Positions 9,550 through 18,122 are shown, counted from the first letter of the stretch. The stretch: DNA of 64,000 nucleotides from Nannocystis exedens (GCF_002343915.1 NZ_NETK01000001.1:3792001-3856000), one strand, 5' to 3'. A program made the numbers and translations. The notes: generated from the letters alone by a model not told the origin.

Positions 9550-10971
9550 TCAGCCGCCGAGGCCGATCCGGCGGATCATCTGCAGCCGCCGCGGCGAGGC
9601 GCTGTCGAGCTCGACGACGCCGATCGTGCTCGCCAGCGTGTGGACCACGTACAGCTTGCGCCGTGCCTCGTCGACGACCAGCTCGTTGGGGCCGTCGTCG
9701 ACCGGGATGGTGGCGATCACGCTGAACGAGCCGAGCGCGACCGCGGCGACCTCGTCGTCGGAGTAGCAGCTGATGAACGCGATCGCCTCGCCCTGCTTCG
9801 GCCGGTGGATCGCCAGCAGGTTCGGGTTGTGACACAGCGCGACGCTGTCGATCGGGTCGTTGAGCGGCTCGCCCGACGGGCCGAGGCTCGTGTCGACCAG
9901 CGACAGCGACGGCGGCGTGGTGTGGACCGCGAGCAGGCGGTCGCCGACCTCCGGGTCGAGGAACTCGACCTCGCCCATGAACGGGCGGTCGCCGGCGGCG
10001 TACGGGTTGACCCCGAGCAGCCAGTGATTGCCGAAGCGCGCGATCGTGTCGCGCCCGGTCTCGACGCTGAACAGGCGCACCCCGGGCCAGAAGCGGTGCG
10101 AGGCGTACAGCAGCGGGCGCGTGCACCCCTCGGTGCTCGGCGGCGGGTCGTCCGGGTCGCAGGCGCGCTGGTCGACCGCGAAGCCGCCGGCGAGCACGCC
10201 CTTGCCGAGCGGCTCGGTGGCGAAGAAGCCCTCGGAGGCCTCGGTGATGTCGGTGATCTTCGGCCCGTACTCGGCGTCGAGGGCGATGAGCGTCATCCTC
10301 GCGCCGAGCAGGTGCGGCAGGTAGGCGAAGCGATAGCCCTCGCGGTCGACGAAGATCCGGGCCGGATCGGACGGCAGGCGCGCGGCCGCGGGGTCGTTGC
10401 CGAGCCGCTGCAGGGAGTGCGCCGCGTCGCACTCGCCCTCCGCGTCCTGTCCGCAGTCGACCTCGATGCCGCCGGCCTCGCGCAGGACGTCGATCCACGT
10501 CACCGCCCGCTCCTCGAGGCTCGACGGCACCAGCAGCCGCCACGGGCCCTCGTCGCCGATCGGCCGGTCGAGGGCGATGTTGCCGGCGCCGCTGGTCAAC
10601 CGGACCGAGTGCTCGCGCTGGATGAAGTAGCGCTCGTCGCACTCGACGACCTCCTGCCCTTCCGCGCCTGTCTCTTTGGACATGGCCTCCGAGACACGGC
10701 ACGGCGTCACCGAGCTGAGCTCGGCGTCGGCCGGCGCCGGCGGCTCGGCGAACGCCTGGTCGAGGGCGCGCAGGTTGAGGACCACGAGGGTGCTGGTCTT
10801 GACCCCGAGGTCGAGGTTGCTGTTGGTGACGAACAGCCACGCGCCGTCGGGCGACAGCAGCGCCCCGGTCGGCAGCCGCAGCGCCTGCAGGTCGGCCGGC
10901 TCGGGCTCGCCGCGGCCGCAGGTCGCCAGCAGCAGCATCGCGGCGCACCAGCGGTGAGAGACGCGCGGCAT
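9550..10971 (-). CDS. Putative lipoprotein with YVTN-like beta-propeller repeats
   Basis: A 473-aa exported protein. The N-terminus MPRVSHRWCAAMLLLATCGR looks like a lipoprotein signal with Cys in LATC; Thr before Cys is slightly unusual. The body has repeated strands of propeller type, such as LLSPDGAWLFVTNSN near the start and DDGPNELVVDEARRKLYVVH near the end, plus several Cys (CDQDAEGEC-like and CYSDDE segments). This architecture is frequent in Myxococcota surface lipoproteins of unknown role. It lies 25 bp downstream of the FliR-like gene on the same strand and may be co-transcribed with the export-gate cluster. Confidence 0.7.
   Translation of the reverse strand: MPRVSHRWCAAMLLLATCGRGEPEPADLQALRLPTGALLSPDGAWLFVTNSNLDLGVKTSTLVVLNLRALDQAFAEPPAPADAELSSVTPCRVSEAMSKETGAEGQEVVECDERYFIQREHSVRLTSGAGNIALDRPIGDEGPWRLLVPSSLEERAVTWIDVLREAGGIEVDCGQDAEGECDAAHSLQRLGNDPAAARLPSDPARIFVDREGYRFAYLPHLLGARMTLIALDAEYGPKITDITEASEGFFATEPLGKGVLAGGFAVDQRACDPDDPPPSTEGCTRPLLYASHRFWPGVRLFSVETGRDTIARFGNHWLLGVNPYAAGDRPFMGEVEFLDPEVGDRLLAVHTTPPSLSLVDTSLGPSGEPLNDPIDSVALCHNPNLLAIHRPKQGEAIAFISCYSDDEVAAVALGSFSVIATIPVDDGPNELVVDEARRKLYVVHTLASTIGVVELDSASPRRLQMIRRIGLGG
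10667..10684. repeat. Palindrome copy CCTGTCt-cttt-GGACATG
   Basis: One arm mismatch relative to the consensus; inside the lipoprotein coding sequence (codons near MSKETG). Confidence 0.7.
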
Positions 10972-10996
10972 CCGACGAGGGGGACGGTATCACGCC

Positions 10997-11701
10997 TCAG
11001 GCGCGCGAGAGGGCCTCCAGCCAGGCCTCCGGGTGGACGGCCCAGGCCGCGGCGAGGGCGGTGAGCGCGGCGACGGCGACCAGCCACGGCCGGCTCGCGG
11101 CCGCCAGCGCGGCGACCGGGCCGGACCTCGCGGCGCACGCGAGCGCGAGCTCGACGACGGCGGCGGTGAGCAGGACCGGCGTCGCCAGGCCGAGCGCGAG
11201 CACGGTCGCGTCGTGGGCCGTCGCGCTCACCGCGGCGACGTCGAGCGGCAGCCGCCACTCTCCTGGCTCCCCGACGGGCCAGCGCGTCGCGCACGCGCGC
11301 AGGCCCGTGAGGAGCGGCCGGTGCAGCCCCGCGGCCAGCGCGAGCGCGCCGACCAGCGCGACCTGCAGCGCCGCGAACGCGCGCGCGCGGCCGAGCCCGA
11401 GCGCGACCCCCGAGCGGCGCGCCGCCCCGAGCGCGGCCTCGCCGGGCAGGCTGACGAGGGCCCCGAGCACCGCGCCGAGCAACAGCTCGAAGCCGGCCGC
11501 CAACAGCCACGACGACCACGCTACCGGCGCGATCCGCAGCGGGGCCCACGCCGCCGCCAGCACCATCGAAAGCGACCCCGCGATCGCCCACCACATCCCG
11601 CCCGTGGCCGCGCGCCACAGCGACTGGGACAGCAAGAGCGCAAACAGGCGCAGCGCCAGCCAGGCCCACGCCGCCAGCGGCCCCGCGATCATCGGGGGCA
11701 C
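10997..11701 (-). CDS. FliR/SctT-like export-gate membrane protein
   Basis: A 234-aa protein, almost entirely hydrophobic and slightly shorter than typical FliR (about 260 aa). Two segments fit the family by eye: FELLLGAVLGALVSLPGEAALGAA (family: E-x-x-x-G-x-x-x-G) and LALGLATPVLLTAAVVELAL (family: xALPxxxxLLxxDxxLG), given here as descriptions of position about 65-90 and 170-190. FliR caps the FliP-FliQ export gate of flagella and type III secretion systems. The start is GTG at 11699-11701, with ATG three codons later as an alternative. It is the last gate gene of the cluster and is separated from the fliQ-like gene by 64 bp holding two palindromes. Confidence 0.7.
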   Translation of the reverse strand: MPPMIAGPLAAWAWLALRLFALLLSQSLWRAATGGMWWAIAGSLSMVLAAAWAPLRIAPVAWSSWLLAAGFELLLGAVLGALVSLPGEAALGAARRSGVALGLGRARAFAALQVALVGALALAAGLHRPLLTGLRACATRWPVGEPGEWRLPLDVAAVSATAHDATVLALGLATPVLLTAAVVELALACAARSGPVAALAAASRPWLVAVAALTALAAAWAVHPEAWLEALSRA

Positions 11702-11714
11702 CGCCCGCGAATCA

Positions 11715-11765
11715 CATGTCCGCGAGGACAGGCGAACAGACGTTCCACATGTCCTCCGGGACAGC
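11715..11765. repeat. Two palindromes in the gap between fliQ-like and fliR-like genes
   Basis: CATGTCC-gcga-GGACAGG (11715-11732) and CATGTCC-tccg-GGACAGC (11748-11765). The second abuts the fliQ-like stop codon directly. Together they make up most of the 64-bp spacer and could fold as two hairpins in the transcript. Confidence 0.85.
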
Positions 11766-12080
11766 TCATCCGCCGCGGCCGATCGCCGGCAACAGCGCCC
11801 ACAGCCCGCGCGTGTAACCTGCCCCTTCGGACAGCCACGCCGCGCCGAACCACCACACCACCGCGAGCACCGCGGTCGCGCGGGCGAGCAGCACCGGCGC
11901 GGGGTCGGTGACGCCGAGGCGGTGGCACAGCCAGCCGATCGCCAGCGCCGCCCCGCCGGCGGCCCCGGCCGCCGGCGCGACCAGCCACGCCGCGTGGATC
12001 AGCCCCTCTCCGAGAGCCGCGAGTGCCGCCTCGGCCGCGGGCGCGGCCCGCCACGCCGCCTCGGCCAGCCCGCCGCTCAC
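11766..12080 (-). CDS. FliQ/SctS-like export-gate membrane protein
   Basis: A 104-aa protein with two hydrophobic hairpin helices, near the 85-95 aa of FliQ. The stretch GVTDPAPVLLARATAVLAVV matches the spacing of the FliQ signature QxQxxTLxFxPKLxAV, with the first Gln replaced by Gly-Val-Thr. The start is GTG at 12078-12080, overlapping the upstream stop (GTGA). The N-terminus carries about 15 extra alanine-rich residues. It is highly divergent, so identification leans on its place between fliP-like and fliR-like genes. Confidence 0.6.
   Translation of the reverse strand: MSGGLAEAAWRAAPAAEAALAALGEGLIHAAWLVAPAAGAAGGAALAIGWLCHRLGVTDPAPVLLARATAVLAVVWWFGAAWLSEGAGYTRGLWALLPAIGRGG
11818..11835. 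repeat. Palindrome copy CCTGCCC-cttc-GGACAGC in fliQ-like gene
   Basis: One internal mismatch (T to C in the left arm); located in the codons for LSEGAGY. Confidence 0.65.
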
Positions 12081-12664
12081 GCGTAGCCCTCCACGAGCCC
12101 GCGGATCACCGCGTCCCAGCCGCCGACGGCGATGAACAGCAGGACCTTGACCGGCAAGGCGACCGCGGGCTGTACCTGTCCCGAGAGACCGATGAGGGCC
12201 ACGAGCTGGGCCAGCACCAGGTCGACGAGCACGAACGGCACCAAAATCAGCGCCGCCATCTGCAGCGCCTCGGCGAGCTCGGTGACGAGGAACGCCGGCA
12301 CGAGCGCGAGCGGGTGCGCGAGGTCGACGGCGTTGAGCGACGCGAAGTACTCGACCTCGGCCGGGTCGGCGTGGCGGTCGAGGAACGCCGACAGCGGCCC
12401 GAACAGGGCGCCGACGTCGAGCGGCGCGCCCGAGCCGTACAGCGCCGCCGTCTCGAACGCGACCGGGCCCATGATCACGCCCGCGACCACCAGCGACAGC
12501 GCGAACAGGGCGCTCCACGGCAGCAGGGCCTCGGCGCCGAGCCCGACGCGGATCGCCGACAGCACCACGCTCGCCTTGGCGAACGCGGTGCAACTGACGG
12601 CGGCGATCGGCGCCAGCGACAGGGCCACCCACGTGGCAGCGCCTGCCGGCAGCTCAGGGACCAT
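12077..12664 (-). CDS. FliP/SctR-like export-gate membrane protein
   Basis: A 195-aa protein with about four membrane helices. The C-terminal half fits the FliP/SctR signature well: FLVTELAEALQMAALILVPF, VLVDLVLAQLVALIG, ALPVKVLLFIAVGGWD. FliP forms the core pore of the type III export gate. Typical FliP is 210-250 aa with a signal peptide, whereas this protein is at the short, SctR-like end. It overlaps the upstream FliO-like gene by 11 bp and the downstream FliQ-like gene by 3 bp, so the three are translationally coupled. Confidence 0.85.
   Translation of the reverse strand: MVPELPAGAATWVALSLAPIAAVSCTAFAKASVVLSAIRVGLGAEALLPWSALFALSLVVAGVIMGPVAFETAALYGSGAPLDVGALFGPLSAFLDRHADPAEVEYFASLNAVDLAHPLALVPAFLVTELAEALQMAALILVPFVLVDLVLAQLVALIGLSGQVQPAVALPVKVLLFIAVGGWDAVIRGLVEGYA
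12175..12192. repeat. Palindrome copy CCTGTCC-cgag-AGACCG in fliP-like gene
   Basis: The left arm is perfect and the right arm is partial; located in the codons for GLSGQVQ. Confidence 0.45.
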
Positions 12665-13064
12665 GCGCGCGCCACCCCTCCGTGCTGCGCGTGGCGTCGG
12701 CGCGCCACTCCTTGGTCGTGCGCGTCGCCTCGGCGCGCCAACCCTCGGCGCTCCGCGCGGCGTCGGCGACCCACGGCGGGGCGTCGAGCTCGGTCGGCGC
12801 GGCGTTCCACGGCGCCGGCGGCGGGTCGGGCAGCTCCAGCAACAAGGTCGGCGGTCCGCCGGGACCTGTCCCGACGAGCAGGCGACGGCCGGCGACGTCG
12901 ACGACGTGCAGCGCGTGCGCCGGCGTCAGCCCGACGACCGTGCGCGCCCGCTCGCGCCGCTCGCCTCGCACCCCCCGCCCGAGCCACACGAGCAGCAACA
13001 GCGCGACGAGCAGCCCGCCCCCGACGGCCACGAGGTGAAGGTACGGTTCGATGTCTTCCAGCAC
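12654..13064 (-). CDS. FliO-like membrane protein
   Basis: A 136-aa protein with one N-terminal membrane helix (LHLVAVGGGLLVALLLLVWL). It is followed by a small beta domain typical of FliO: RTVVGLTPAHALHVVDVAGR, RLLVGTGPGG, TLLLEL. FliO assists FliP assembly in flagellar systems. The C-terminal 50 residues contain three similar units (WRAEATRTTKEWRADATRST in part), an extension not usual in FliO. The start is GTG at 13062-13064 with CGAAGG five bases upstream; a longer open frame upstream has no such support. Confidence 0.6.
   Translation of the reverse strand: MLEDIEPYLHLVAVGGGLLVALLLLVWLGRGVRGERRERARTVVGLTPAHALHVVDVAGRRLLVGTGPGGPPTLLLELPDPPPAPWNAAPTELDAPPWVADAARSAEGWRAEATRTTKEWRADATRSTEGWRAHGP
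12865..12882. repeat. Palindrome copy CCTGTCC-cgac-GAGCAGG in fliO-like gene
   Basis: The left arm is perfect; the right arm has two mismatches. It lies in the codons for LLVGTGPGG. Confidence 0.45.
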
Positions 13065-13249
13065 GCCCTTCGAGCGTAGGGAGGACGGCCGGCCCGGGCA
13101 AAAAAACCGCGACGTCGGCCCTGCGCGGCCGCTGGGGCGGATGCACGACGCGCGCCGGAGCGCGAGAATTCGTCCGACCCGGCCGTGGCGAACGAGCAAG
13201 GAAGAAGAGCGCCTGCGGGCGCAGGCCGCCCGCGAGCGCGACCCAAAGC

Positions 13250-13276
13250 AAAAGGCCCGCGCCGGAGCGCGAGCCT
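13250..13276 (-). terminator. Rho-independent terminator of the alpha operon
   Basis: On the minus strand GGCTCGCGC-TCCG-GCGCGGGCC (one mismatch) is followed by TTTTGC. It lies 39 bp after the rplQ stop and closes the ribosomal super-cluster. The rest of the 13065-13314 gap shows nothing recognisable; it should contain the fliO promoter. Confidence 0.8.
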
Positions 13277-13314
13277 CGTTGCTCAGGGTTCAGCGGCCGG
13301 GCGGCCGCCTGGCG

Positions 13315-13791
13315 TCAGTCGGCCGACTCGGAGCCGGTCGACGACGCGCCGCCGGCGGCCGACGGAGCGGTCGAGGGCAGCTTGAAGGTGACGATCTCGA
13401 GGATCGCCATCGGCGCGGCGTCACCGGGGCGGGTGCCCACCTTGAGGATCCGCGTGTAACCGCCGGGGCGGCCGCGGAGCTGCGGGGCGATGTCGGTGAA
13501 CAGCTTGTGCAGCGCGTCGCGCGAGCGGACCATGCGGCCCGCCATGCGGAGGGCGTGCACGTACTTGCCCTGCTCGGCCGGGGAGCGCTGGTCCTTCGGC
13601 TTGGTGAGCAGGTCGCCGAGGCGGAGCGCGGTGGTGATGGTGCGCTCGGCCAGGCGCCGGAGCTCCTTGGCCTTGGGCTCGGTGGTGGTGATGCGCTGGT
13701 GCTCGAGCAGCGACGTGACCATGTTGCGGAACATGGCGCGTCGGTGCGACGAGTTGCGGCTGAACTTGCGGCCAGCGTTCTGGTGGCGCAT
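13315..13791 (-). CDS. rplQ: 50S ribosomal protein L17
   Basis: A 158-aa protein whose N-terminus (MRHQNAGRKFSRNSSHRRAM) and core (ITTTEPKAKELR, AERTITTA) are diagnostic for L17, which binds domain III of 23S rRNA near the exit tunnel. It is longer than E. coli L17 (127 aa) because of a C-terminal tail rich in Ala, Ser and Gly. It is the last gene of the alpha operon, 6 bp after rpoA. Confidence 0.97.
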   Translation of the reverse strand: MRHQNAGRKFSRNSSHRRAMFRNMVTSLLEHQRITTTEPKAKELRRLAERTITTALRLGDLLTKPKDQRSPAEQGKYVHALRMAGRMVRSRDALHKLFTDIAPQLRGRPGGYTRILKVGTRPGDAAPMAILEIVTFKLPSTAPSAAGGASSTGSESAD

Positions 13792-13797
13792 GGCGGA

Positions 13798-14811
<1,014 letters not shown>

Positions 14812-14827
14812 TCGTCCCTCCGTGTGG

Positions 14828-15457
14828 TTACTTCGAGTACAGCTCGACGATGAGCTGCTCGTCGATGTCCGCCGAGATGTCCGACCGAGACGGCAGCGCG
14901 GTGATCTTGCCGCGCATGTTCTCCTTGTCGAGATCGATCCACGCCGGCCGCGGGACCCGGTCGACCTGCCCGAGGGCGTCGACGATGCGCTGGATCTTCT
15001 TGCTGTTGTCGCGGACCTCGACGACGTCGCCGGCGCGCACCTGGTAGCTCGGGATGTTGATCCGCTTGCCGTTGACCAGGAAGTGGCCGTGACGCACGAG
15101 CTGGCGGGCCTCGGCGTGGCTCGACGAGAAGCCGCAGCGCAGCGTGACGTTGTCGAGCCGGCGCTCGAGCAGGGCGAGCAGGTTCTCGCCGGTCACGCCC
15201 TTCATCCGCGAGGCGCGGTAGTAGTAGCCGCGGAACTGCTTCTCGAGCAGGCCGTAGATGCGCTTGACCTTCTGCTTCTCGCGCAGCTGCTGGCCGTAGT
15301 CGCTCGGGCGCTTCTCGCGGCCCTGACCGTGCTGACCCGGGGGGTACTGGCGCCGCTCGTAGCCGCACTTGTCGGTGAAGCAGCGGTCGCCCTTGAGGAA
15401 CAGCTTGGCATCTTCACGCCGGCAGAGCCGGCACACGGGACCGATGTAGCGAGCCAT
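14828..15457 (-). CDS. rpsD: 30S ribosomal protein S4
   Basis: A 209-aa primary 16S rRNA-binding protein that nucleates 30S assembly. The N-terminus carries four cysteines (CRLC, then C and C within GDRCFTDKCG), so this is the zinc-binding C+ form of S4. The S4 RNA-binding fold follows (RLDNVTLRCGF, ARQLVRHGHFLVNG). It lies between rpsK (3-bp gap) and rpoA. Confidence 0.98.
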   Translation of the reverse strand: MARYIGPVCRLCRREDAKLFLKGDRCFTDKCGYERRQYPPGQHGQGREKRPSDYGQQLREKQKVKRIYGLLEKQFRGYYYRASRMKGVTGENLLALLERRLDNVTLRCGFSSSHAEARQLVRHGHFLVNGKRINIPSYQVRAGDVVEVRDNSKKIQRIVDALGQVDRVPRPAWIDLDKENMRGKITALPSRSDISADIDEQLIVELYSK

Positions 15458-15460
15458 GGT

Positions 15461-15862
15461 TCAGACCCTCCTCCGCTTGGGCGGGCGGCAGCCGTTGTGC
15501 GGGATCGGCGTGACGTCCTTGATCGAGGTGATGCGCAGACCGGCCGACTGCAGGCCGCGCAGCGCCGACTCGCGGCCGGCACCCGGGCCCGACACGCGGA
15601 CCGAGACGCTCTGCATGCCGTGGTCCTGGGCCTTGCGCGCCGCGTCGTCGGCCGCCAGCTGAGCGGCGAACGGCGTCGACTTGCGCGAACCCTTGAAGCC
15701 ACGCACACCCGCCGAGGCCCACGCGATCGTGTTGCCGTTGACGTCGGTGATGGTGATGAGCGTGTTGTTGAAGGTCGAGTTGATGTAGACCACGCCGGTC
15801 GCGACGTTCTTCTTGACGCGACGCTTGGCCTTGCCCTTGTCGTCTGCCTTGGTAGTGGCCAT
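15461..15862 (-). CDS. rpsK: 30S ribosomal protein S11
   Basis: A 133-aa platform protein near the E site. Diagnostic segments are YINSTFNNTLITITD, ASAGVRGFKGSRKSTPFAAQ and the C-terminus PIPHNGCRPPKRRRV. The N-terminus is Lys-rich. It sits between rpsM and rpsD with gaps of 3 bp each side, clearly one transcript. Confidence 0.98.
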   Translation of the reverse strand: MATTKADDKGKAKRRVKKNVATGVVYINSTFNNTLITITDVNGNTIAWASAGVRGFKGSRKSTPFAAQLAADDAARKAQDHGMQSVSVRVSGPGAGRESALRGLQSAGLRITSIKDVTPIPHNGCRPPKRRRV

Positions 15863-15865
15863 GGC

Positions 15866-16240
15866 TCAGACCTTCCTCTTGGCCGCCACGGTGCCCCGCT
15901 TGGGGCCCTTGCGCGTGCGGGCGTTGGTATGGGTGCGCTGGCCGCGGACCGGGAGGCCGCGACGGTGACGGAGACCGCGGTAGCAGCCGAGGTCCATCAG
16001 GCGCTTGATGTTCATCTGAACGTCGCGGCGGAGGTCACCCTCGACCTTGAAGTCGCTCTCGATGACACTGCGGATCGACGCGAGCTGATCGTCGGTCAGG
16101 TCGTCGGTGCGGATCGCCGCGCCCACGCCGGACTTGTCGAGGATCTTCAGCGCGGTCCCGCGACCGATGCCGTAGATGTAGGTGAGCGCGATCTCGATGC
16201 GCTTGTTTCGGGGCAGGTCGACCCCTGCAATGCGTGCCAT
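15866..16240 (-). CDS. rpsM: 30S ribosomal protein S13
   Basis: A 124-aa head protein contacting P-site tRNA and forming bridge B1. It starts MARIAGVDLPRNKRIEIALTYIYGIG and ends with the basic RGQRTHTNARTRKGPKRG tail typical of S13. GGAGGACC precedes the ATG. It lies 10 bp after rpmJ, the standard alpha-operon start. Confidence 0.98.
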   Translation of the reverse strand: MARIAGVDLPRNKRIEIALTYIYGIGRGTALKILDKSGVGAAIRTDDLTDDQLASIRSVIESDFKVEGDLRRDVQMNIKRLMDLGCYRGLRHRRGLPVRGQRTHTNARTRKGPKRGTVAAKRKV

Positions 16241-16250
16241 GGTGGTCCTC

Positions 16251-16364
16251 CTAGCCCTGCCGCTGCTTGTGCTTGGGGTTGTCGCAGATCACCCGCACGA
16301 CACCTTTGCGGCGGATGACCTTGCACTTGTCGCAGATCTTTCGAACGCTGGCTCTGACTTTCAT
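16251..16364 (-). CDS. rpmJ: 50S ribosomal protein L36
   Basis: A 37-aa protein beginning MKVRASVRKICDKCKVIRRK and containing the C-x2-C...C-x4-H zinc ribbon (CDKC, then CDNPKH), so it is the zinc-binding form. The longer open frame upstream is rejected because homologues start at MKVR and AAGAGGAAC precedes this ATG. It lies between infA and rpsM as in most bacteria. Confidence 0.97.
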   Translation of the reverse strand: MKVRASVRKICDKCKVIRRKGVVRVICDNPKHKQRQG

Positions 16365-16389
16365 TGTTCCTCTTGACGAAGGCTGCGGC

Positions 16390-16620
16390 TCAGGGCTGGC
16401 GGAGTGCGAGCCCCGTGATGACGCCGCGACCTGGATCGAGACTGGCCCTGCGGACCAGCACACGCTGCCCCGTCCGTACGTGCACACCGAGGCGCCGCGC
16501 CTCCGCGGACAGGCTGGCCGTGAGGACAGCTTGCGTCGGCTCGGCCTCGAGGCGGTACAGCTGCTGGGGCAACTCAGCGACCACTGTGGCCTCGAAGGTG
16601 TCGGCGTGCGGATGATTCAC
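16390..16620 (-). CDS. infA: Divergent translation initiation factor IF-1
   Basis: A 76-aa OB-fold protein at the canonical infA position directly before rpmJ. It fits IF-1 by spacing: FEATVVAELPQQLYRLE corresponds to the EGxVxExLPNxxFRVEL strand, TGQRVLVRRASLDPGRGVIT to the GDxVxVExSPYDLxxGRI segment. Otherwise it lacks the usual K-x-R-K-x-x-I-R-I block, replaced by EARRLGVHVR. GTG at 16618-16620 is chosen because it gives the normal 72-76 aa length; an ATG at 16695 would add 25 residues. IF-1 occupies the 30S A site during initiation. No other candidate is present here; a second, conventional infA elsewhere is possible. Confidence 0.75.
   Translation of the reverse strand: MNHPHADTFEATVVAELPQQLYRLEAEPTQAVLTASLSAEARRLGVHVRTGQRVLVRRASLDPGRGVITGLALRQP
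16513..16530. repeat. Palindrome copy GCTGGCC-gtga-GGACAGC in infA
   Basis: One mismatch in each of the outer and inner left arm; the right arm is perfect. It falls in the codons for AVLTASLSAE. Confidence 0.55.
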
Positions 16621-16805
16621 AGAGAAGAGACCTTGGCCCGTCAGGCCGTGTCGACCCGACGGGTCCGCTGAACTCGGCGCGAACGGCCGAAGCAATGCTT
16701 AAGCTCAAGGACCCCCAGGGGGGGTCAAGGAAGGGCGAAAAGGTGGCAAAAAGGCTGCCGTTAGTCCAGGCCGGCACCAGACCGGCGCGGGCGGCTCCGT
16801 GTGAG
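16621..16805 (-). other. secY-infA spacer with GC hairpin
   Basis: A 185-bp gap in which methionine aminopeptidase (map) or adenylate kinase (adk) often lies; neither is present. It contains GACCCCC-N-GGGGGTC-type hairpin sequence at 16710-16726. A T-run after a weak stem near 16745 on the minus strand may act as a partial terminator after secY. Confidence 0.45.
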
Positions 16806-18122
16806 TTAGCCCCGGCGCCCGCGGATCCGCGGCCCGCCAGGACCGGCAAACCCTTCGTACGAGCGGGTCACCAGGTGACTCTCGATCTGCTGCGCCGTGT
16901 CGAGGGCGACGCCGACGACGATCAGCAGCGAAGTGCCGCCATAGTAGAACGGGACGTTGAATTTGGTCTGCAGCAGGGTCGGCAGGACGCACACCGCGGC
17001 GATGTACCAGGCGCCGGCGAAGGTGAGGCGCGTGAGGATGAAGTCGATGTACTCGGCCGTCCGCTTGCCGGGGCGGATCCCGGGGATCGACGCGTTCTGC
17101 TTCTTCAAGTTGTCGGCCACGTCGACCGGGTTGAACTGCAGCGACGTGTAGAAGAACGTGAAGAAGATCACGAGTCCGACGAAGGCGGTGAGGTACAACC
17201 AGCCGTCGTAGCGCAGGGCGTTCGAGAACCACTGCATCGACGAGCTGCCCGTCATGCCCGCGATCTGGCTCGGGAACATGAGGATCGAGCTGGCGAAGAT
17301 CGGCGGGATCACGCCGGCGCTGTTGAGCCGCAGCGGCAGGTAGTTGGCGTTGCCGCCGAACATCTGCCGCCCGACCACCCGTTTGGCGTACTGGACCTGG
17401 ATCCGCCGCTGCCCGCGCTCCATGATCACGACGAAGGCGATCACCGCGACGACGAGCGCGCCGAGGATGGCGATGAACATCGGCCCGAAGTTCTCGGGAT
17501 CGTCCTGGGTCTTCTGCCACAGCTGGTACAGCGCGACCGGGAGGTCGGCGACGATGCCGGCGAAGATGATGAGCGAGATCCCGTTGCCGATGCCCTTCTC
17601 GGTGATCTGCTCGCCCAACCACATGATGAAGCATGTCCCTGCGGTCAGGGTCAGGATCGTCATCAAGCGGAACGGCAGGCCGGGGTCGAGCACCAGCGTC
17701 TGCCCGGGGGCGTTCTGCGACTCGAGCCAGGTGGCCATGAACCAGCCCTGGATCACCGACAGGAACACCGTGCCGTAGCGGCTGTACTGGTTGATCTTCC
17801 GCCGCCCCGTCTCGCCTTCCTTGCTGAGCATCTCCAGCCGCGGGATGACGGCCGTCATCAGCTGCATGATGATGCTGGCGCTGATGTACGGCATGATGCC
17901 GAGCGCGAACACGGACAGGTTGCTCAGCGCGCCGCCGCTGAACATGTTGAGATAACCGAGGAAGCCGCCCGCGCCCTGGCGGACGATGTCGTCCATCACG
18001 GTGCGGTCGACGCCGGGCACGGCCACGAACACGCCGAAGCGGTAGACGGCCAGCATCGCCAGCGTGAAAAGCACACGCTTGCGCAGCTCCGGCAGCTTGA
18101 AGATGTTGATGATGACACCCAT
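16806..18122 (-). CDS. secY: Protein translocase subunit SecY
   Basis: A 438-aa membrane channel with ten predicted helices, close to E. coli SecY (443 aa). Recognisable parts are the plug region VPGVDRTVMDD, GYLNMFSGGALSNLSVFALG, MWLGEQITEKGIGNGIS and the cytosolic loop VIMERGQRRIQVQYAKR, which contacts SecA and the ribosome. The C-terminus ends in a Gly/Arg-rich tail. It follows rplO after a 236-bp gap that includes a strong hairpin, so expression may be attenuated relative to the ribosomal genes. Confidence 0.98.
   Translation of the reverse strand: MGVIINIFKLPELRKRVLFTLAMLAVYRFGVFVAVPGVDRTVMDDIVRQGAGGFLGYLNMFSGGALSNLSVFALGIMPYISASIIMQLMTAVIPRLEMLSKEGETGRRKINQYSRYGTVFLSVIQGWFMATWLESQNAPGQTLVLDPGLPFRLMTILTLTAGTCFIMWLGEQITEKGIGNGISLIIFAGIVADLPVALYQLWQKTQDDPENFGPMFIAILGALVVAVIAFVVIMERGQRRIQVQYAKRVVGRQMFGGNANYLPLRLNSAGVIPPIFASSILMFPSQIAGMTGSSSMQWFSNALRYDGWLYLTAFVGLVIFFTFFYTSLQFNPVDVADNLKKQNASIPGIRPGKRTAEYIDFILTRLTFAGAWYIAAVCVLPTLLQTKFNVPFYYGGTSLLIVVGVALDTAQQIESHLVTRSYEGFAGPGGPRIRGRRG
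17632..17649. repeat. Palindrome copy CATGTCC-ctgc-GGTCAGG inside secY
   Basis: One mismatch. It encodes LTAGTC in the conserved stretch LTLTAGTCFIMWLGEQIT, where homologues have the same length, so the site has arisen or been maintained without insertion. Confidence 0.7.
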
